64,000 nt of DNA from Clostridiaceae bacterium (GCA_902363735.1 CABJBA010000002.1:186001-250000), one strand, 5' to 3'. Shown: positions 1 through 8,982, counted from the first letter of the stretch. The notes: a model not told the origin generated them from the sequence alone. Numbers and translations are program-made.

Positions 1-1064
1 TTTTGGAGAGCTGCGGCTACATGGCCAGAGTTGCATTTATCATGGACCGTATTTTCCGTAAATTCGGCCTTTCCGGTAAATCTTTCATTCCTATGCTGAT
101 CGGAACCGGCTGCGGTGTTCCCGGAGTTATGGCTTCCCGTACCATTGAAAACGACCGTGACCGCAAGATGACCATTATGACAACAACCTTTATTCCTTGT
201 GGTGCAAAGCTTCCTATTATCGCTCTGATTGCCGGCGCATTGTTTGACGGCGCATCATGGGTGGCTCCAAGTGCTTACTTTGTGGGCATTGCAGCAATTA
301 TCTGTTCCGGTATCATCTTAAAGAAGAGCAAAATGTTTGCAGGAGATCCGGCGCCTTTTGTTATGGAACTTCCTTCATACCATATGCCTACTGTAGAAAG
401 TATCTTAAGAAGCATGTGGGAACGCGGCTGGTCCTTTATTAAAAAGGCTGGAACTATCATTTTGTTATCAACTATTGTAGTATGGTTTGCTTCTTTCTTT
501 GGCTGGGTGGACGGCGAGTTCCGTATGCTTGAGAACCTGGAAATTGACAACAGCATTCTGGCTCGTGTTGGAAGCACCATCAGCTGGCTCTTTGCACCTC
601 TTGGCTGGGGAGACTGGAGATCAACAGTGGCTGCTGTTACCGGTCTGATTGCTAAGGAAAACGTAGTTGGAACCTTTGGTATTTTTTATGGATTTGCAGA
701 AGTGGCAGAAGACGGTGCTGAAATATGGGGAAATCTTTCCGGCAGCATGAGCACACTGGCAGCTTATTCCTTCCTGGTATTTAACCTTTTATGTGCTCCT
801 TGCTTTGCTGCTATGGGTGCTATTAAAAGAGAGATGAATAATACAAAATGGTTCTGGTTTGCTATTGGATACCAGACAGGGCTGGGCTATCTCGCTGCCC
901 TTTGCATTTACCAGATTGGTATGCTGGTGACAACAGGAACTTTTGGATTCTTCACTGTTGTTGCTTTTGCTCTGATTGCATTCTTTATTTATCTTCTGGT
1001 AAGACCGTCAAATGAAGGAAAGAGTTCAAAGGTTTCCTTAAGAAGCGTATCAAATACCAGATAA
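1..1064 (+). CDS. feoB: Ferrous iron transport protein B, C-terminal part (5' truncated by window edge)
   Basis: This is the membrane part of FeoB, the GTP-driven ferrous iron importer of the cytoplasmic membrane. The reading frame is open from the first bases with no start, so the N-terminal G domain lies outside the window. The visible part contains the hallmark segments GTGCGVPGVMASRTI and FIPCGAKLPI of the two FeoB gate regions, followed by several hydrophobic helices and a typical LCAPCFAAMGAIKREM segment near the C terminus. It is followed 43 bp later by a Cys-rich FeoB-associated peptide and then a Fur-like regulator, which supports an iron uptake operon. FeoA is not visible and would lie upstream. 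Confidence 0.95.
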   Translation, partial: LESCGYMARVAFIMDRIFRKFGLSGKSFIPMLIGTGCGVPGVMASRTIENDRDRKMTIMTTTFIPCGAKLPIIALIAGALFDGASWVAPSAYFVGIAAIICSGIILKKSKMFAGDPAPFVMELPSYHMPTVESILRSMWERGWSFIKKAGTIILLSTIVVWFASFFGWVDGEFRMLENLEIDNSILARVGSTISWLFAPLGWGDWRSTVAAVTGLIAKENVVGTFGIFYGFAEVAEDGAEIWGNLSGSMSTLAAYSFLVFNLLCAPCFAAMGAIKREMNNTKWFWFAIGYQTGLGYLAALCIYQIGMLVTTGTFGFFTVVAFALIAFFIYLLVRPSNEGKSSKVSLRSVSNTR

Positions 1065-1107
1065 CTGATTTTTAATTTGAAAGAGATGTGGAAAGGAGGC
1101 ACCGTAT

Positions 1108-1245
1108 ATGGGAACATTGGTTGTTTTAGCTGTTGTTGTTGGCCTTGTAGGGCTCGTTGTGAGAAGCATGATCAGAGATAAAAAGAAGGGGAAATCCCTT
1201 CAATGCGGAAGCGACTGCAGCCATTGCGGCGGTCACTGTCACTGA
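1108..1245 (+). CDS. FeoB-associated Cys-rich membrane protein (45 aa)
   Basis: A small ORF starting MGTLVVLAVVVG, with a strong AAAGGAGG ribosome binding site 8-10 bases upstream. Residues 2-22 form one hydrophobic membrane helix, followed by a lysine-rich stretch (RDKKKGK) and a C-terminal Cys/His cluster (C33, C37, C40, C44 with interleaved His). This architecture and its place right after feoB match the FeoB-associated Cys-rich membrane protein family, thought to assist FeoB-mediated iron uptake, perhaps by handing off Fe(II). The role is inferred from context; the domain layout is seen directly. Its 3' end overlaps only out-of-frame sequence upstream of the next gene. Confidence 0.85.
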   Translation: MGTLVVLAVVVGLVGLVVRSMIRDKKKGKSLQCGSDCSHCGGHCH

Positions 1246-1355
1246 GAGAAGATGGACAAAAAATAACGGTAAGCAGAGGTGCGCAGGTGGAAAGTCGGAA
1301 TAAGGTGAAGGAGGGGAGGAAGCTGCCCGACTCCAGGAACTATCACAGGACGAAA

Positions 1356-1778
1356 ATGCAAAAAGAACTTATTATTGAAAGGCTGAAGGAAAAGGGCTGC
1401 AGAATCACCAAGCAGCGCCTTGTGCTGCTGGACATCATACTGGAGTACGAATGCTCCAGTTGTAAGGAAATCTATTATAAGGCATCAAAAACCGATGGAA
1501 GCATTGGTGCAGCTACGGTTTACCGGCTGGTCAACACCCTGGAAGAAATCGGAGCAATCAGCCGTAAAAATATGTATAAGATTGCTTACTCAGAAAATTG
1601 TTCCATGGAGGATGCGTGTACGGTTGTCCTTGATGATACGACTACCTATCACTTGTCCGCAAAAAACTGGAATTCTGTAGTCAAAGCCGGCCTTATCGCC
1701 TGCGGATACTTAAATGATCAGAAGATTTCTTCTATTACTGTAAAACCTTGCCAGTGTGAGAGTGCAGATTGCTCTTAG
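1356..1778 (+). CDS. Fur-family transcriptional regulator (divergent)
   Basis: About 140 aa. The N-terminal winged helix has the Fur signature (RLKEKGCRITKQRLVLLDIIL, then SIGAATVYRLVNTLEEIGAI). Fur proteins repress iron or other metal-stress genes when metal-loaded. I chose the ATG at 1356, with AGGA just upstream, because the frame upstream to 1203 overlaps the Cys-rich gene and lacks Fur similarity. The C-terminal half is unusual: the normal His-rich metal motif of the dimerisation domain is not visible, and the protein ends in a Cys-rich tail (CQCESADCS). It may sense metal or redox differently from canonical Fur. Its position after feoB suggests it regulates this locus. Confidence 0.8.
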   Translation: MQKELIIERLKEKGCRITKQRLVLLDIILEYECSSCKEIYYKASKTDGSIGAATVYRLVNTLEEIGAISRKNMYKIAYSENCSMEDACTVVLDDTTTYHLSAKNWNSVVKAGLIACGYLNDQKISSITVKPCQCESADCS

Positions 1779-1782
1779 CCTT

Positions 1783-1810
1783 GGGCCAGCGATATAACGC
1801 TGGCCCTTTT
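1783..1810 (+). terminator. Intrinsic terminator after the feo/fur block
   Basis: Perfect 9-bp stem GGGCCAGCG / CGCTGGCCC with a 6-nt loop, followed by TTTT. It lies 5 bp after the Fur-like gene stop. Confidence 0.9.
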
Positions 1811-1870
1811 CCATCCCCAATTCTATTTTTTTTCAAAAACGATAAAATTTATCAATAAGCAGGGTTATAT

Positions 1871-1900
1871 TTGACGAACCGTTAATGCGACTGCTATGAT
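1871..1900 (+). promoter_or_regulatory. Predicted sigma-A promoter of the DUF6110/P-type ATPase pair
   Basis: TTGACG (1871-1876), an 18-nt spacer, then TATGAT (1895-1900), 48 bp before the next start codon. A near-perfect palindrome GATAAA-A-TTTATC at 1841-1853 lies just upstream and could be an operator, possibly for the adjacent Fur-like protein; that part is speculative. Confidence 0.6.
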
Positions 1901-1947
1901 GAATCAATCAGATTTGAAATTTTAACATATGAAGGAGGATTTATATC

Positions 1948-2238
1948 ATGATATGTAATATTTTTAAGCTTCAGAAAGCAGGTATCTTTTTAGGAGGCGT
2001 ACTCTTTGGAACTGCAGGAGTTAAGATCCTCTCAGGGCGCGACGCCAAGAAGGCTTATACAAACTGTACTGCGGCTGTTTTAAGAGCCAAGGACTGTGTG
2101 ATGAAAACCGCTACCACAGTTCAGGAGAATGCCGAGGATATTCTTGCAGAAGCAAAGCAGATCAATGAAAAAAGGGAAGCAAAAGAAACTGTTTGCGAGA
2201 CAGAAGAATGCTGTGAATCTGAAAACAGCGGAGAATAA
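1948..2238 (+). CDS. DUF6110-like small protein next to metal ATPase (96 aa)
   Basis: Starts with ATG after a good AAGGAGG site. It has a hydrophobic segment around residues 10-27 (AGIFLGGVLFGTAGVKIL), then an amphipathic helical stretch with paired Cys (NCTAAVLRAKDCV), and an acidic C terminus with CETEECCES. It looks like a small membrane-anchored protein with Cys that could bind metal. Members of this family commonly sit immediately before HMA2-type P1B ATPases, as here (18 bp gap), so it is likely co-transcribed and may act as an accessory or metal-delivery protein. No biochemical function can be read from the sequence. Family naming is from memory and moderately sure. Confidence 0.7.
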   Translation: MICNIFKLQKAGIFLGGVLFGTAGVKILSGRDAKKAYTNCTAAVLRAKDCVMKTATTVQENAEDILAEAKQINEKREAKETVCETEECCESENSGE

Positions 2239-2256
2239 ATACAGAGGAAAATAAAC

Positions 2257-4332
2257 GTGAAATTTATCATTAAGCATGAAATACCGGGAAGGATTCGGGT
2301 ACATTTTGCTCAGTCACGGATGACCTGCAAGGAAGCAGATACCCTGTTGTATTACCTTCATTGCCTGAAGAATATTACCGGTGTGAAGGTTTACGAACGG
2401 ACTGCAGATGCCTCTGTCTGCTATGTGGGAGACAGGGATCAGGTTATTGCTGAACTGCGCCGTTTTCAATATGATTCTGTCCAGGTGCCGTCAGGTGTTA
2501 TTGAACATTCCGGGCGTGAGCTGAATGCCAGTTATCAGGAAAAGCTGGTAAAAAGAGTGATCGTGCGGACAGTGGGCAAGTATCTTCTTCCCGCACCTTT
2601 GGGAAGTATTTTTATTGGAATTAAATCCGCAAAATACGTCTGGAAAGGTCTCAAAAGCCTTTTAAAAGGCAAGCTTGAAGTGGCAGTTTTAGATGCTGTA
2701 GCCATCGGAGTCTCCGTGGCACGGAGAGAAATGGGCACAGCAGGTTCTGTCATGTTTTTGCTTGGAATCGGAGAACTTTTAGAGGAATGGACCCACAAGA
2801 AATCAGTGGGGGATCTGGCCAGAAGCATGTCCTTAAACATCAGCCGGGTATGGCTCCTTGCTGATGGTCAGGAGGTACTGGTAGAGGCTTCTTCTATTGT
2901 TCCTGGAGATAAAGTGGTGGTTCATGTGGGAAATGTCATTCCGTTTGACGGAATTGTGGCTTCGGGAGAAGCCATGGTTAACCAGTCATCCATGACCGGA
3001 GAATCTCTTCCGGTGAGGAAAGAACCAGACGGATATGTATATGCAGGAACTGTGATAGAGGAAGGCGGACTGGTCATTGACGTGAAGGAGGTATCAGGCT
3101 CCACCAGATTTGAAAAAATCGTCACCATGATTGAGGAATCAGAAAAGCTTAAATCAGCCGTGGAGGGCCGGGCAGGACGTCTGGCTGATACATTGGTGCC
3201 TTATACTCTTGCAGGAACGGGAATTACCTGGCTTCTTACCAGAAATGTAACGCGGGCTCTGTCGGTGCTGATGGTGGACTTTTCCTGTGCATTAAAGCTT
3301 GCCATGCCTATTTCCGTGCTTTCTGCCATAAGAGAGGCCAGCATGTACCATATTTCTGTTAAGGGAGGAAAGTACTTAGAAGCGGTTGCAGAGGCAGGAA
3401 CCATTGTCTTTGACAAGACCGGAACCTTAACAAAGGCCAGACCCACCATGAAGGAAGTGGTGGTTTTCGGAGATGAAAATCCTGATGAAATGCTGCGGAT
3501 TGCAGCTTGCCTGGAAGAGCATTTCCCTCATTCCATGGCAAAAGCAGTGGTAAAGGCGGCAAAGGACCGGGGACTGGAGCATGAAGAGATGCATTCCAAG
3601 GTTGAGTATATTGTAGCTCATGGAATTGCTTCTTTTATCAATGGCAGAAAAGTGGTGATAGGAAGCTATCATTTTGTATTTGAAGATGAAAAGTGTATGG
3701 TAGATGACCAGTATCACCAGCAATTTGAAAGTCTGCCTGAGGACTGTTCCCATCTCTATTTGGCTATGGATCAGAAACTTTCTGCTGTCATCTGCGTGGA
3801 AGATCCTTTGCGGGAGGAAGCTGCTGCAGTAGTAAATTCCCTAAAAAAGGCCGGAATCCGCAAAGTGGTTATGATGACCGGAGACAGTGAGCGGACAGCC
3901 GCTGCTGTTGCCGCCAAGGTCGGCGTTGATGAATATTATTCTGAGGTGCTGCCTGAGGAAAAGGCACGTTTTGTAGAAAAGGAAAAGGCATCAGGCAATG
4001 TGGTTATTATGGTGGGAGACGGAATCAACGATTCTCCGGCTTTGTCTGCGGCTGATGTGGGAATTGCAATCAGCGACGGCGCCGAAATTGCCAGAGAAAT
4101 TGCAGACATTACCATTGCGGCAGACAATCTTTATGAGATTGTTACCTTAAAGCTGTTAAGCGACAGCCTGATGAAAAGAATTCATAAAAATTACCGGAAT
4201 ATTGTGGGCTTTAATACAGGCCTGATTCTGCTGGGAGTGGGAGGAATTATAACTCCCTCAGTTTCGGCTCTTCTCCACAACACCTCCACCCTGGGTATCA
4301 GTCTTGCCAGTATGCAGAATTTGCTGGATTAA
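2257..4332 (+). CDS. Heavy-metal-translocating P1B-type ATPase with N-terminal HMA2 domain
   Basis: 691 aa, GTG start. Residues 1-75 resemble an HMA2-type ferredoxin-like domain (EIPGRIRVHF start) without the classic CxxC. The actuator TGES loop is at about 247-250, the phosphorylation site D386 is in DKTGTLTKARPT, the nucleotide-domain HP locus is in FPHSMAKAV, and the hinge motif is MVGDGINDSPALSAADVG. The intramembrane transport motif is SCALKLAMP (S343-C344-A345) instead of CPC, so the transported metal is not predictable from the usual rules. It works in the membrane as a metal efflux or homeostasis pump. It follows the DUF6110-like gene by 18 bp, and a Fur-like regulator lies just upstream, so iron-related export is one option. 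Confidence 0.9.
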   Translation: MKFIIKHEIPGRIRVHFAQSRMTCKEADTLLYYLHCLKNITGVKVYERTADASVCYVGDRDQVIAELRRFQYDSVQVPSGVIEHSGRELNASYQEKLVKRVIVRTVGKYLLPAPLGSIFIGIKSAKYVWKGLKSLLKGKLEVAVLDAVAIGVSVARREMGTAGSVMFLLGIGELLEEWTHKKSVGDLARSMSLNISRVWLLADGQEVLVEASSIVPGDKVVVHVGNVIPFDGIVASGEAMVNQSSMTGESLPVRKEPDGYVYAGTVIEEGGLVIDVKEVSGSTRFEKIVTMIEESEKLKSAVEGRAGRLADTLVPYTLAGTGITWLLTRNVTRALSVLMVDFSCALKLAMPISVLSAIREASMYHISVKGGKYLEAVAEAGTIVFDKTGTLTKARPTMKEVVVFGDENPDEMLRIAACLEEHFPHSMAKAVVKAAKDRGLEHEEMHSKVEYIVAHGIASFINGRKVVIGSYHFVFEDEKCMVDDQYHQQFESLPEDCSHLYLAMDQKLSAVICVEDPLREEAAAVVNSLKKAGIRKVVMMTGDSERTAAAVAAKVGVDEYYSEVLPEEKARFVEKEKASGNVVIMVGDGINDSPALSAADVGIAISDGAEIAREIADITIAADNLYEIVTLKLLSDSLMKRIHKNYRNIVGFNTGLILLGVGGIITPSVSALLHNTSTLGISLASMQNLLD

Positions 4333-4351
4333 AAAGAGAACTTTAATTAGT

Positions 4352-4444
4352 AATCCTCTAATAAGAATGTTTACAAGATCATAGTCGTTTAGCCTATAGC
4401 CCAACGATTTCCGTTGAAGTGTAAATAATTTTTATTAGAGGATT
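4352..4444. repeat. Long imperfect hairpin (possible structured RNA or small inverted-repeat element)
   Basis: AATCCTCTAATAA (4352-4364) pairs perfectly with TTATTAGAGGATT (4432-4444). The stem continues with TTTACA (4370-4375) against TGTAAA (4420-4425), and the loop holds a further hairpin CAACG/CGTTG (4402-4406, 4412-4416). It lies between the ATPase gene and the convergent AraC gene. There is no clean U-tract, so a simple terminator is unlikely. The rest of 4333-4593 shows no convincing gene. Confidence 0.6.
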
Positions 4445-4593
4445 TGTTATATGCTAAGTTTGAAATTAAGTATAAAGATTTAATAAGGTATTGCAATAAG
4501 CATTGTATTTTTGAGAGTTTAGGTAAAAGCAAATGTTTAATAGACACGAAATTTAACAAAGTTGAGATCATTCATTAACTGATTGACGTTGAT

Positions 4594-5580
4594 TTATTTC
4601 AATTTGTTCCTGTATTCTTTAGGAGTATAGCCGTAAATTAATTTAAATTTGGTATAAAAATAGGTAGGATTTTTGATTCCGACCTGTTCCAAAATTTCAA
4701 GAATAGAAAGCCGGGTGTTTGTCAGCAGGAAATTAACTTCTTTCATTTGCTGTTCCAGCTTTAGATCAGAAAAGGTCAGGCCAATATTCTTTTTCAGTAA
4801 CTTATAAATGTAGCTGATAGAAAAGTGCATCTGTTCCGCAATATCATTGAGTGAGCAGGAGGTGCAATTTTCTTCAATGTATTTTAAAATTATGAATATA
4901 TTTTTTTGCTCATTATTGAGGCTGGGATATCCCTCACAATTATTTAGGGAATTAATTAATTCCAGAAACAGAATGGAAAAATAATGCTCTATAATACTTA
5001 TGCTGCTTATAGTTGGAAAATAGTACTCATATAGCATAAGATCAAAGACCTTACGAAATTTTTTATTTTTACCTGTATGAAAAATCAGATAATTGTCATT
5101 GGACTGATTGCTTGTTATTGCGTGAAGCAGGAAGGCCCCCAATACTCCTTTATCCGCAAACCTTGCCAGGAAATTTGTGGAAAAGAAAGATTTTCTAAAA
5201 ACAATATTAAAGATAATATCCTTTTCTTTCTTGTATTCAGCGCAATGTAGAACATCTGTATCAATGATGCAGATATCCCCCTTTTTTAAGCACAATTCTT
5301 TACCGTTAATCTGAAAAACACCTTCTCCGTCATAAACATAGCTAAATTCCATATCCCTATGAAAATGAAGTGGAATCTCCGTATATCTTGTTTCTTTCAC
5401 AATTCCGATATAATTTTCCTTTAAAGTATTAATGAAGTCAAATAAATAGCAATTGACACCGTTATGCTCTTGCAGCTTTAATTGATTATAAAATGGGCTG
5501 AGTCTTCCTGGGTTTTTTTTGTGCCATCTTTCACTTTCCGTTACTTCGTATATTTTATCTTCCAAACTTTCGCCATCCAT
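4594..5580 (-). CDS. AraC-family transcriptional regulator with N-terminal cupin domain
   Basis: 328 aa. The N-terminal half (about 80-180) is a cupin-type sensing domain (PLHFHRDMEFSYVYDGEG, then KKGDICIIDTDVLHCAEY). The C-terminal 100 residues carry two helix-turn-helix motifs typical of AraC (SLNDIAEQMHFSISYIYKLLKK and a TRLSILEILEQVGIKNPTYFYTKFK segment ending in YGYTPKEYRNKLK). It is transcribed divergently from the beta-glucosidase/PTS genes across a 115-bp region, so it most likely controls them in response to the imported sugar or its phosphate. Base composition is AT-rich like its divergent partner. Confidence 0.9.
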   Translation of the reverse strand: MDGESLEDKIYEVTESERWHKKNPGRLSPFYNQLKLQEHNGVNCYLFDFINTLKENYIGIVKETRYTEIPLHFHRDMEFSYVYDGEGVFQINGKELCLKKGDICIIDTDVLHCAEYKKEKDIIFNIVFRKSFFSTNFLARFADKGVLGAFLLHAITSNQSNDNYLIFHTGKNKKFRKVFDLMLYEYYFPTISSISIIEHYFSILFLELINSLNNCEGYPSLNNEQKNIFIILKYIEENCTSCSLNDIAEQMHFSISYIYKLLKKNIGLTFSDLKLEQQMKEVNFLLTNTRLSILEILEQVGIKNPTYFYTKFKLIYGYTPKEYRNKLK

Positions 5581-5695
5581 CTCAAAACCTCGCTTCCGTA
5601 CCGAATATGATAAAAAATTATAACAGATATGACATTTTTTTCATAGGGCATTATTGATATAATTATGCTAAATCATATGAGAAGGAGAATTGAGA

Positions 5696-7165
5696 ATGAC
5701 TAAACATTTATCTGATAAAAATATCCTTTTTGGAGGAGCAATTGCATGCTCCCAAGCCGACGGAGGTTTTCTTGAGGGAGGAAAAGGGATATCCACACAG
5801 GATTTAAGGTATTTAAATCCTTCCTGGAATCCGGAACAGATTGAAGAAAAGCACCAGAATAATCCATTTTCACGGGAAGAATACGAAACCGCATTGAAAG
5901 ATATGTCCACCGGCTTTTATCCCTTTCGCAGAGGGATCGGGTTTTATCATCATTACAAGGAAGACCTGGCACTGATGGCGGAAATGGGGCTGGAGATTTT
6001 TAGAACCTCCATCTGCTGGTCCAGAATCTTTCCCAATGGAGATGATGAAAGGCCCAATGAGGAGGGGATTCAGTATTATATTGATTTGTTCACAGAATGT
6101 AGGAAACATGGGATGAAAGTATTCGCTACCATGGTACATTATGACATACCTGTAAATTTAGTTATCAAATATAATGGCTGGAGGAACCGGAAAATCATTG
6201 ATTTTTTTGAAAAATATGCTACGGTCCTGTTTGAAAGGTTGGGAAATCTGATTGATTACTGGTTGCCTTTCAATGAAATTAATGCAGCTAGATTTTCTCC
6301 ATGGGATGGCGTCTGCCTGATTCCGGGAAATGAAGAGCATATGGACCAGGAAATATTTCAGTGCCTGCATCATCAGTTCCTGTGCAGCGCACGGGCTGTT
6401 CAGATAGGGCGCCGTTTGGTTCCGGGAAAGCCAGTTGGAGCCATGATTGCTCGTTTCGCCACATATCCTGCAACCTGTAAGCCAGAGGATAACTTACAGA
6501 CTGTTCAAGATGAACAATATTCTAACTGGTTTTATTTGGATGTAATGGCAAGGGGATATTATCCGGAATATATCCAGCAGTATTTTCACAGCCTGGGAGT
6601 AGATGTGAAGTTTGAAAAAGGGGATAAGGAATTACTGGCGGATGGTACGGTGCAGTTTGTTTCTTTCTCTTACTATTTCTCACAGGTGTCCACAAATGTG
6701 GAAGGCTGGGAAAAGACGGCGGGCAACCTGATTATTGGGAAAAAGAATCCGTATTTAAAGACTAGTGAATGGGGATGGCAGATTGATCCTATCGGGCTGC
6801 GAATTACATTGAATCAGGTTTATGACCGGTACCATCTTCCTATTATCATTGCTGAAAATGGGCTGGGTGCTTATGATAAATTAACTGATGATAATCAGAT
6901 TAATGATGTCTATCGGATTGCCTATTTAAAGGAGCATGTAAAACAAATAAAGAAAGCGGCTGAAGATGGTGTAGATATTATTGCCTATACTATGTGGGGA
7001 ATTATTGATATCGTTTCTTGCGGTCCATTGACTATGGACAAGCGTTATGGCGTCATCTATGTGGACTTAGATAATGGCGGTAAAGGAAGCGGAAAGCGGT
7101 ACAGAAAAGATTCATATTACTGGTACAAAAAATGTATTGAAACCAACGGCAATTACTTAGAATAG
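5696..7165 (+). CDS. Glycoside hydrolase family 1, probable 6-phospho-beta-glucosidase
   Basis: 489 aa from the ATG at 5696, chosen over a TTG at 5690 because AAGGAG ends 8 bases before the ATG. Cytoplasmic retaining hydrolase: the acid/base Glu is in WLPFNEINAARF (E194) and the nucleophile Glu in IIIAENGLGAYD (about E387). The C-terminal MDKRYGVIYVD segment corresponds to the loop that binds the 6-phosphate in the phospho-glycosidase subgroup. The gene is followed 22 bp later by a PTS EIIBC permease, so the likely substrate is a phosphorylated aryl- or beta-linked disaccharide delivered by that permease. It is divergent from an AraC regulator. The exact glycoside is unknown. Confidence 0.9.
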   Translation: MTKHLSDKNILFGGAIACSQADGGFLEGGKGISTQDLRYLNPSWNPEQIEEKHQNNPFSREEYETALKDMSTGFYPFRRGIGFYHHYKEDLALMAEMGLEIFRTSICWSRIFPNGDDERPNEEGIQYYIDLFTECRKHGMKVFATMVHYDIPVNLVIKYNGWRNRKIIDFFEKYATVLFERLGNLIDYWLPFNEINAARFSPWDGVCLIPGNEEHMDQEIFQCLHHQFLCSARAVQIGRRLVPGKPVGAMIARFATYPATCKPEDNLQTVQDEQYSNWFYLDVMARGYYPEYIQQYFHSLGVDVKFEKGDKELLADGTVQFVSFSYYFSQVSTNVEGWEKTAGNLIIGKKNPYLKTSEWGWQIDPIGLRITLNQVYDRYHLPIIIAENGLGAYDKLTDDNQINDVYRIAYLKEHVKQIKKAAEDGVDIIAYTMWGIIDIVSCGPLTMDKRYGVIYVDLDNGGKGSGKRYRKDSYYWYKKCIETNGNYLE

Positions 7166-7187
7166 ATAAGAATGGGGGTATTTATTT

Positions 7188-8579
7188 ATGAATTATACAG
7201 AGTCAGCAAAAAATATTGTAGAATTATTGGGGGGAAAAGACAATATCACGAATTATCTTCATTGTGTTACCAGATTGAGATTCAATCTTGCCGACGAAAA
7301 CCAGGCAGACTTAGAGCAGATTAATTCACTGGATGGAGTAATGGGGACACAGGTAAAGAACGGACAGTATCAGGTAATTATAGGTACAAATGTCAAGAAA
7401 GTATTTGACGAGGTAGAGAAGCTTTTGGGAGATACCCCTGTTAGGGAGCGGCAGGAAAGCATGAAAGGAAAAATGTTTCTGAATCTGATATTTGACGTTA
7501 TCTCCGGTATCTTTTCGCCAGTTCTGCCAGCGTTGGTAGCAGGAGGTATTTTAAAAGGAATTATAGCCATTATTCTCAGCTTTAATATAATTGCTGAGAA
7601 CAATAGCACAGTTGCTCTTTTCAATTTAATATCCGATATCCCGTTTTATTTCTTGCCATTTTTACTTGCTGTTTCTTCAGCAAGAAAATTTAAAGTCAAT
7701 GAATTTCTTGGGATTTGTATGGCAGGAGCCCTTCTGTATCCTAGTTTTGTGGCATCATTGGAGATGGGAGAGTCAGGGCTGACTCTGTTCGGCTTGATAA
7801 TTCCTGTTTTCAACTATGCTAACTCAGTATTTCCTGTCGTTTTAGGAGTCGGACTTATGGCTGTTATCTATCGGTTTGTGGATAAATTTATCCCTGATGT
7901 GCTGAAAATGGTTGTGGTCCCGGCAGTGACACTGATTATCGCGATTCCTGTATCCATGTTTATCATTGCGCCCATTGGCGCTTATGGAGGCATTTATCTT
8001 GCGGAAGGAATTGTCTGGCTATTCGATAAAGTAGGCATTTTAGCAGGTTTTTTATTGGGATTTTTTATGCCACTGATAGTTTTGGCAGGCATGCACCAAT
8101 CTACATCCCCAATCCAGATACAGAATATTTCCACACTTGGCTATGATTATCTGCTTCCCATTTCCTTCTGCCACAACATGGCGGAATCGGGGGCCGCACT
8201 TGGCGCTGCACTTCGGATGAAAGACAAGAAATTGCGCTCTGCGGCTATTTCCACCAGCTTTTCGGCTTTCCTGGGAATATCAGAGCCGGCCATGTATACG
8301 GTGAATGTTGTAAATAAAACGCCTTTTATCTGTGCGATGATCGCAAACGGTATAGGGGGTGCTTTAACTGTGATGCTAGGTACGAAATGCTTTGCATTTG
8401 TTATGCCTGGAATTACTTCATTGCCTGTGTATGCAGAACCTGGCGGTGGATTAGGAAATCTGCTTTTAATGACCATCTGCATTCTCACTACATTTGCTAT
8501 AAGCTTTATCCTATCTTTTCTGTCAGGAAAAAAAATAGCGGCTGGTATGAAGACGAGAAGCGGAAGCGAACGGCAATAG
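7188..8579 (+). CDS. PTS beta-glucoside-type transporter subunit EIIBC
   Basis: 463 aa. An N-terminal EIIB domain (residues 1-80) has the phosphorylated Cys26 in NYLHCVTRLRF. From about residue 100 an EIIC membrane domain of the glucose/beta-glucoside family follows, with many hydrophobic helices and the conserved GISEPAMYTVN segment. There is no EIIA domain, so a EIIA from elsewhere (for example a Glc-type EIIA) must supply the phosphate. It imports and phosphorylates the sugar that the upstream GH1 enzyme then splits. It is probably in one operon with the GH1 gene and controlled by the divergent AraC protein. A terminator follows 86 bp later. Confidence 0.92.
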   Translation: MNYTESAKNIVELLGGKDNITNYLHCVTRLRFNLADENQADLEQINSLDGVMGTQVKNGQYQVIIGTNVKKVFDEVEKLLGDTPVRERQESMKGKMFLNLIFDVISGIFSPVLPALVAGGILKGIIAIILSFNIIAENNSTVALFNLISDIPFYFLPFLLAVSSARKFKVNEFLGICMAGALLYPSFVASLEMGESGLTLFGLIIPVFNYANSVFPVVLGVGLMAVIYRFVDKFIPDVLKMVVVPAVTLIIAIPVSMFIIAPIGAYGGIYLAEGIVWLFDKVGILAGFLLGFFMPLIVLAGMHQSTSPIQIQNISTLGYDYLLPISFCHNMAESGAALGAALRMKDKKLRSAAISTSFSAFLGISEPAMYTVNVVNKTPFICAMIANGIGGALTVMLGTKCFAFVMPGITSLPVYAEPGGGLGNLLLMTICILTTFAISFILSFLSGKKIAAGMKTRSGSERQ

Positions 8580-8664
8580 ATTAAATTATATAAATATGAA
8601 TAAAGGCTAAGAGAGCTAGCAGATATAGCCATTCGACTCTAGCTTTTGACTGGAAAATGAATAA

Positions 8665-8706
8665 AAAACGAAGCTGAAGAGTAAAATTTTGAAGCTTCGT
8701 TTTTTT
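8665..8706 (+). terminator. Intrinsic terminator of the GH1/PTS operon
   Basis: AAAACGAAGCT (8665-8675) pairs perfectly with AGCTTCGTTTT (8693-8703), and a T-tract runs to 8706. Confidence 0.9.
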
Positions 8707-8982
8707 GCTCTCTCAAGGTTTAACATAGATGGTTTTTAAAGGAGAATGAGGTAAAAGTGTTTATTTGAAATTTAGACAAAACGGGGCAGTTAATCAAAGG
8801 CCTGACTGTTGCATAGGAAGCTTCTGTAAAAACACATTACACTTTCTGAAGTAAAATGATGAGGTTCTTCAGTAGGTATTGGAATCATCAATTCGCATAT
8901 AGCAGATAATCTGTTATCTATTTAAGATCAGGTCTACAAATAGTGGATCCGTTTTTTTTAATTATATAATCAGGTGAATTGC
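8707..8982. other. AT-rich intergenic stretch without a recognisable gene
   Basis: No coding frame, tRNA or repeat could be supported here. It separates the PTS operon terminator from the thiamine leader and may hold decayed sequence. Confidence 0.5.

Noticed and set aside
1203..1355. N-terminal extension of the Fur-like protein
   Set aside because: Arg/Lys-rich sequence that overlaps the Cys-rich gene in another frame, with no Fur similarity; the ATG at 1356 fits the family start.
4389..4571. Minus-strand 60-aa ORF after the P-type ATPase
   Set aside because: AT-rich low-complexity reading through the hairpin region; no start signals or family pattern.
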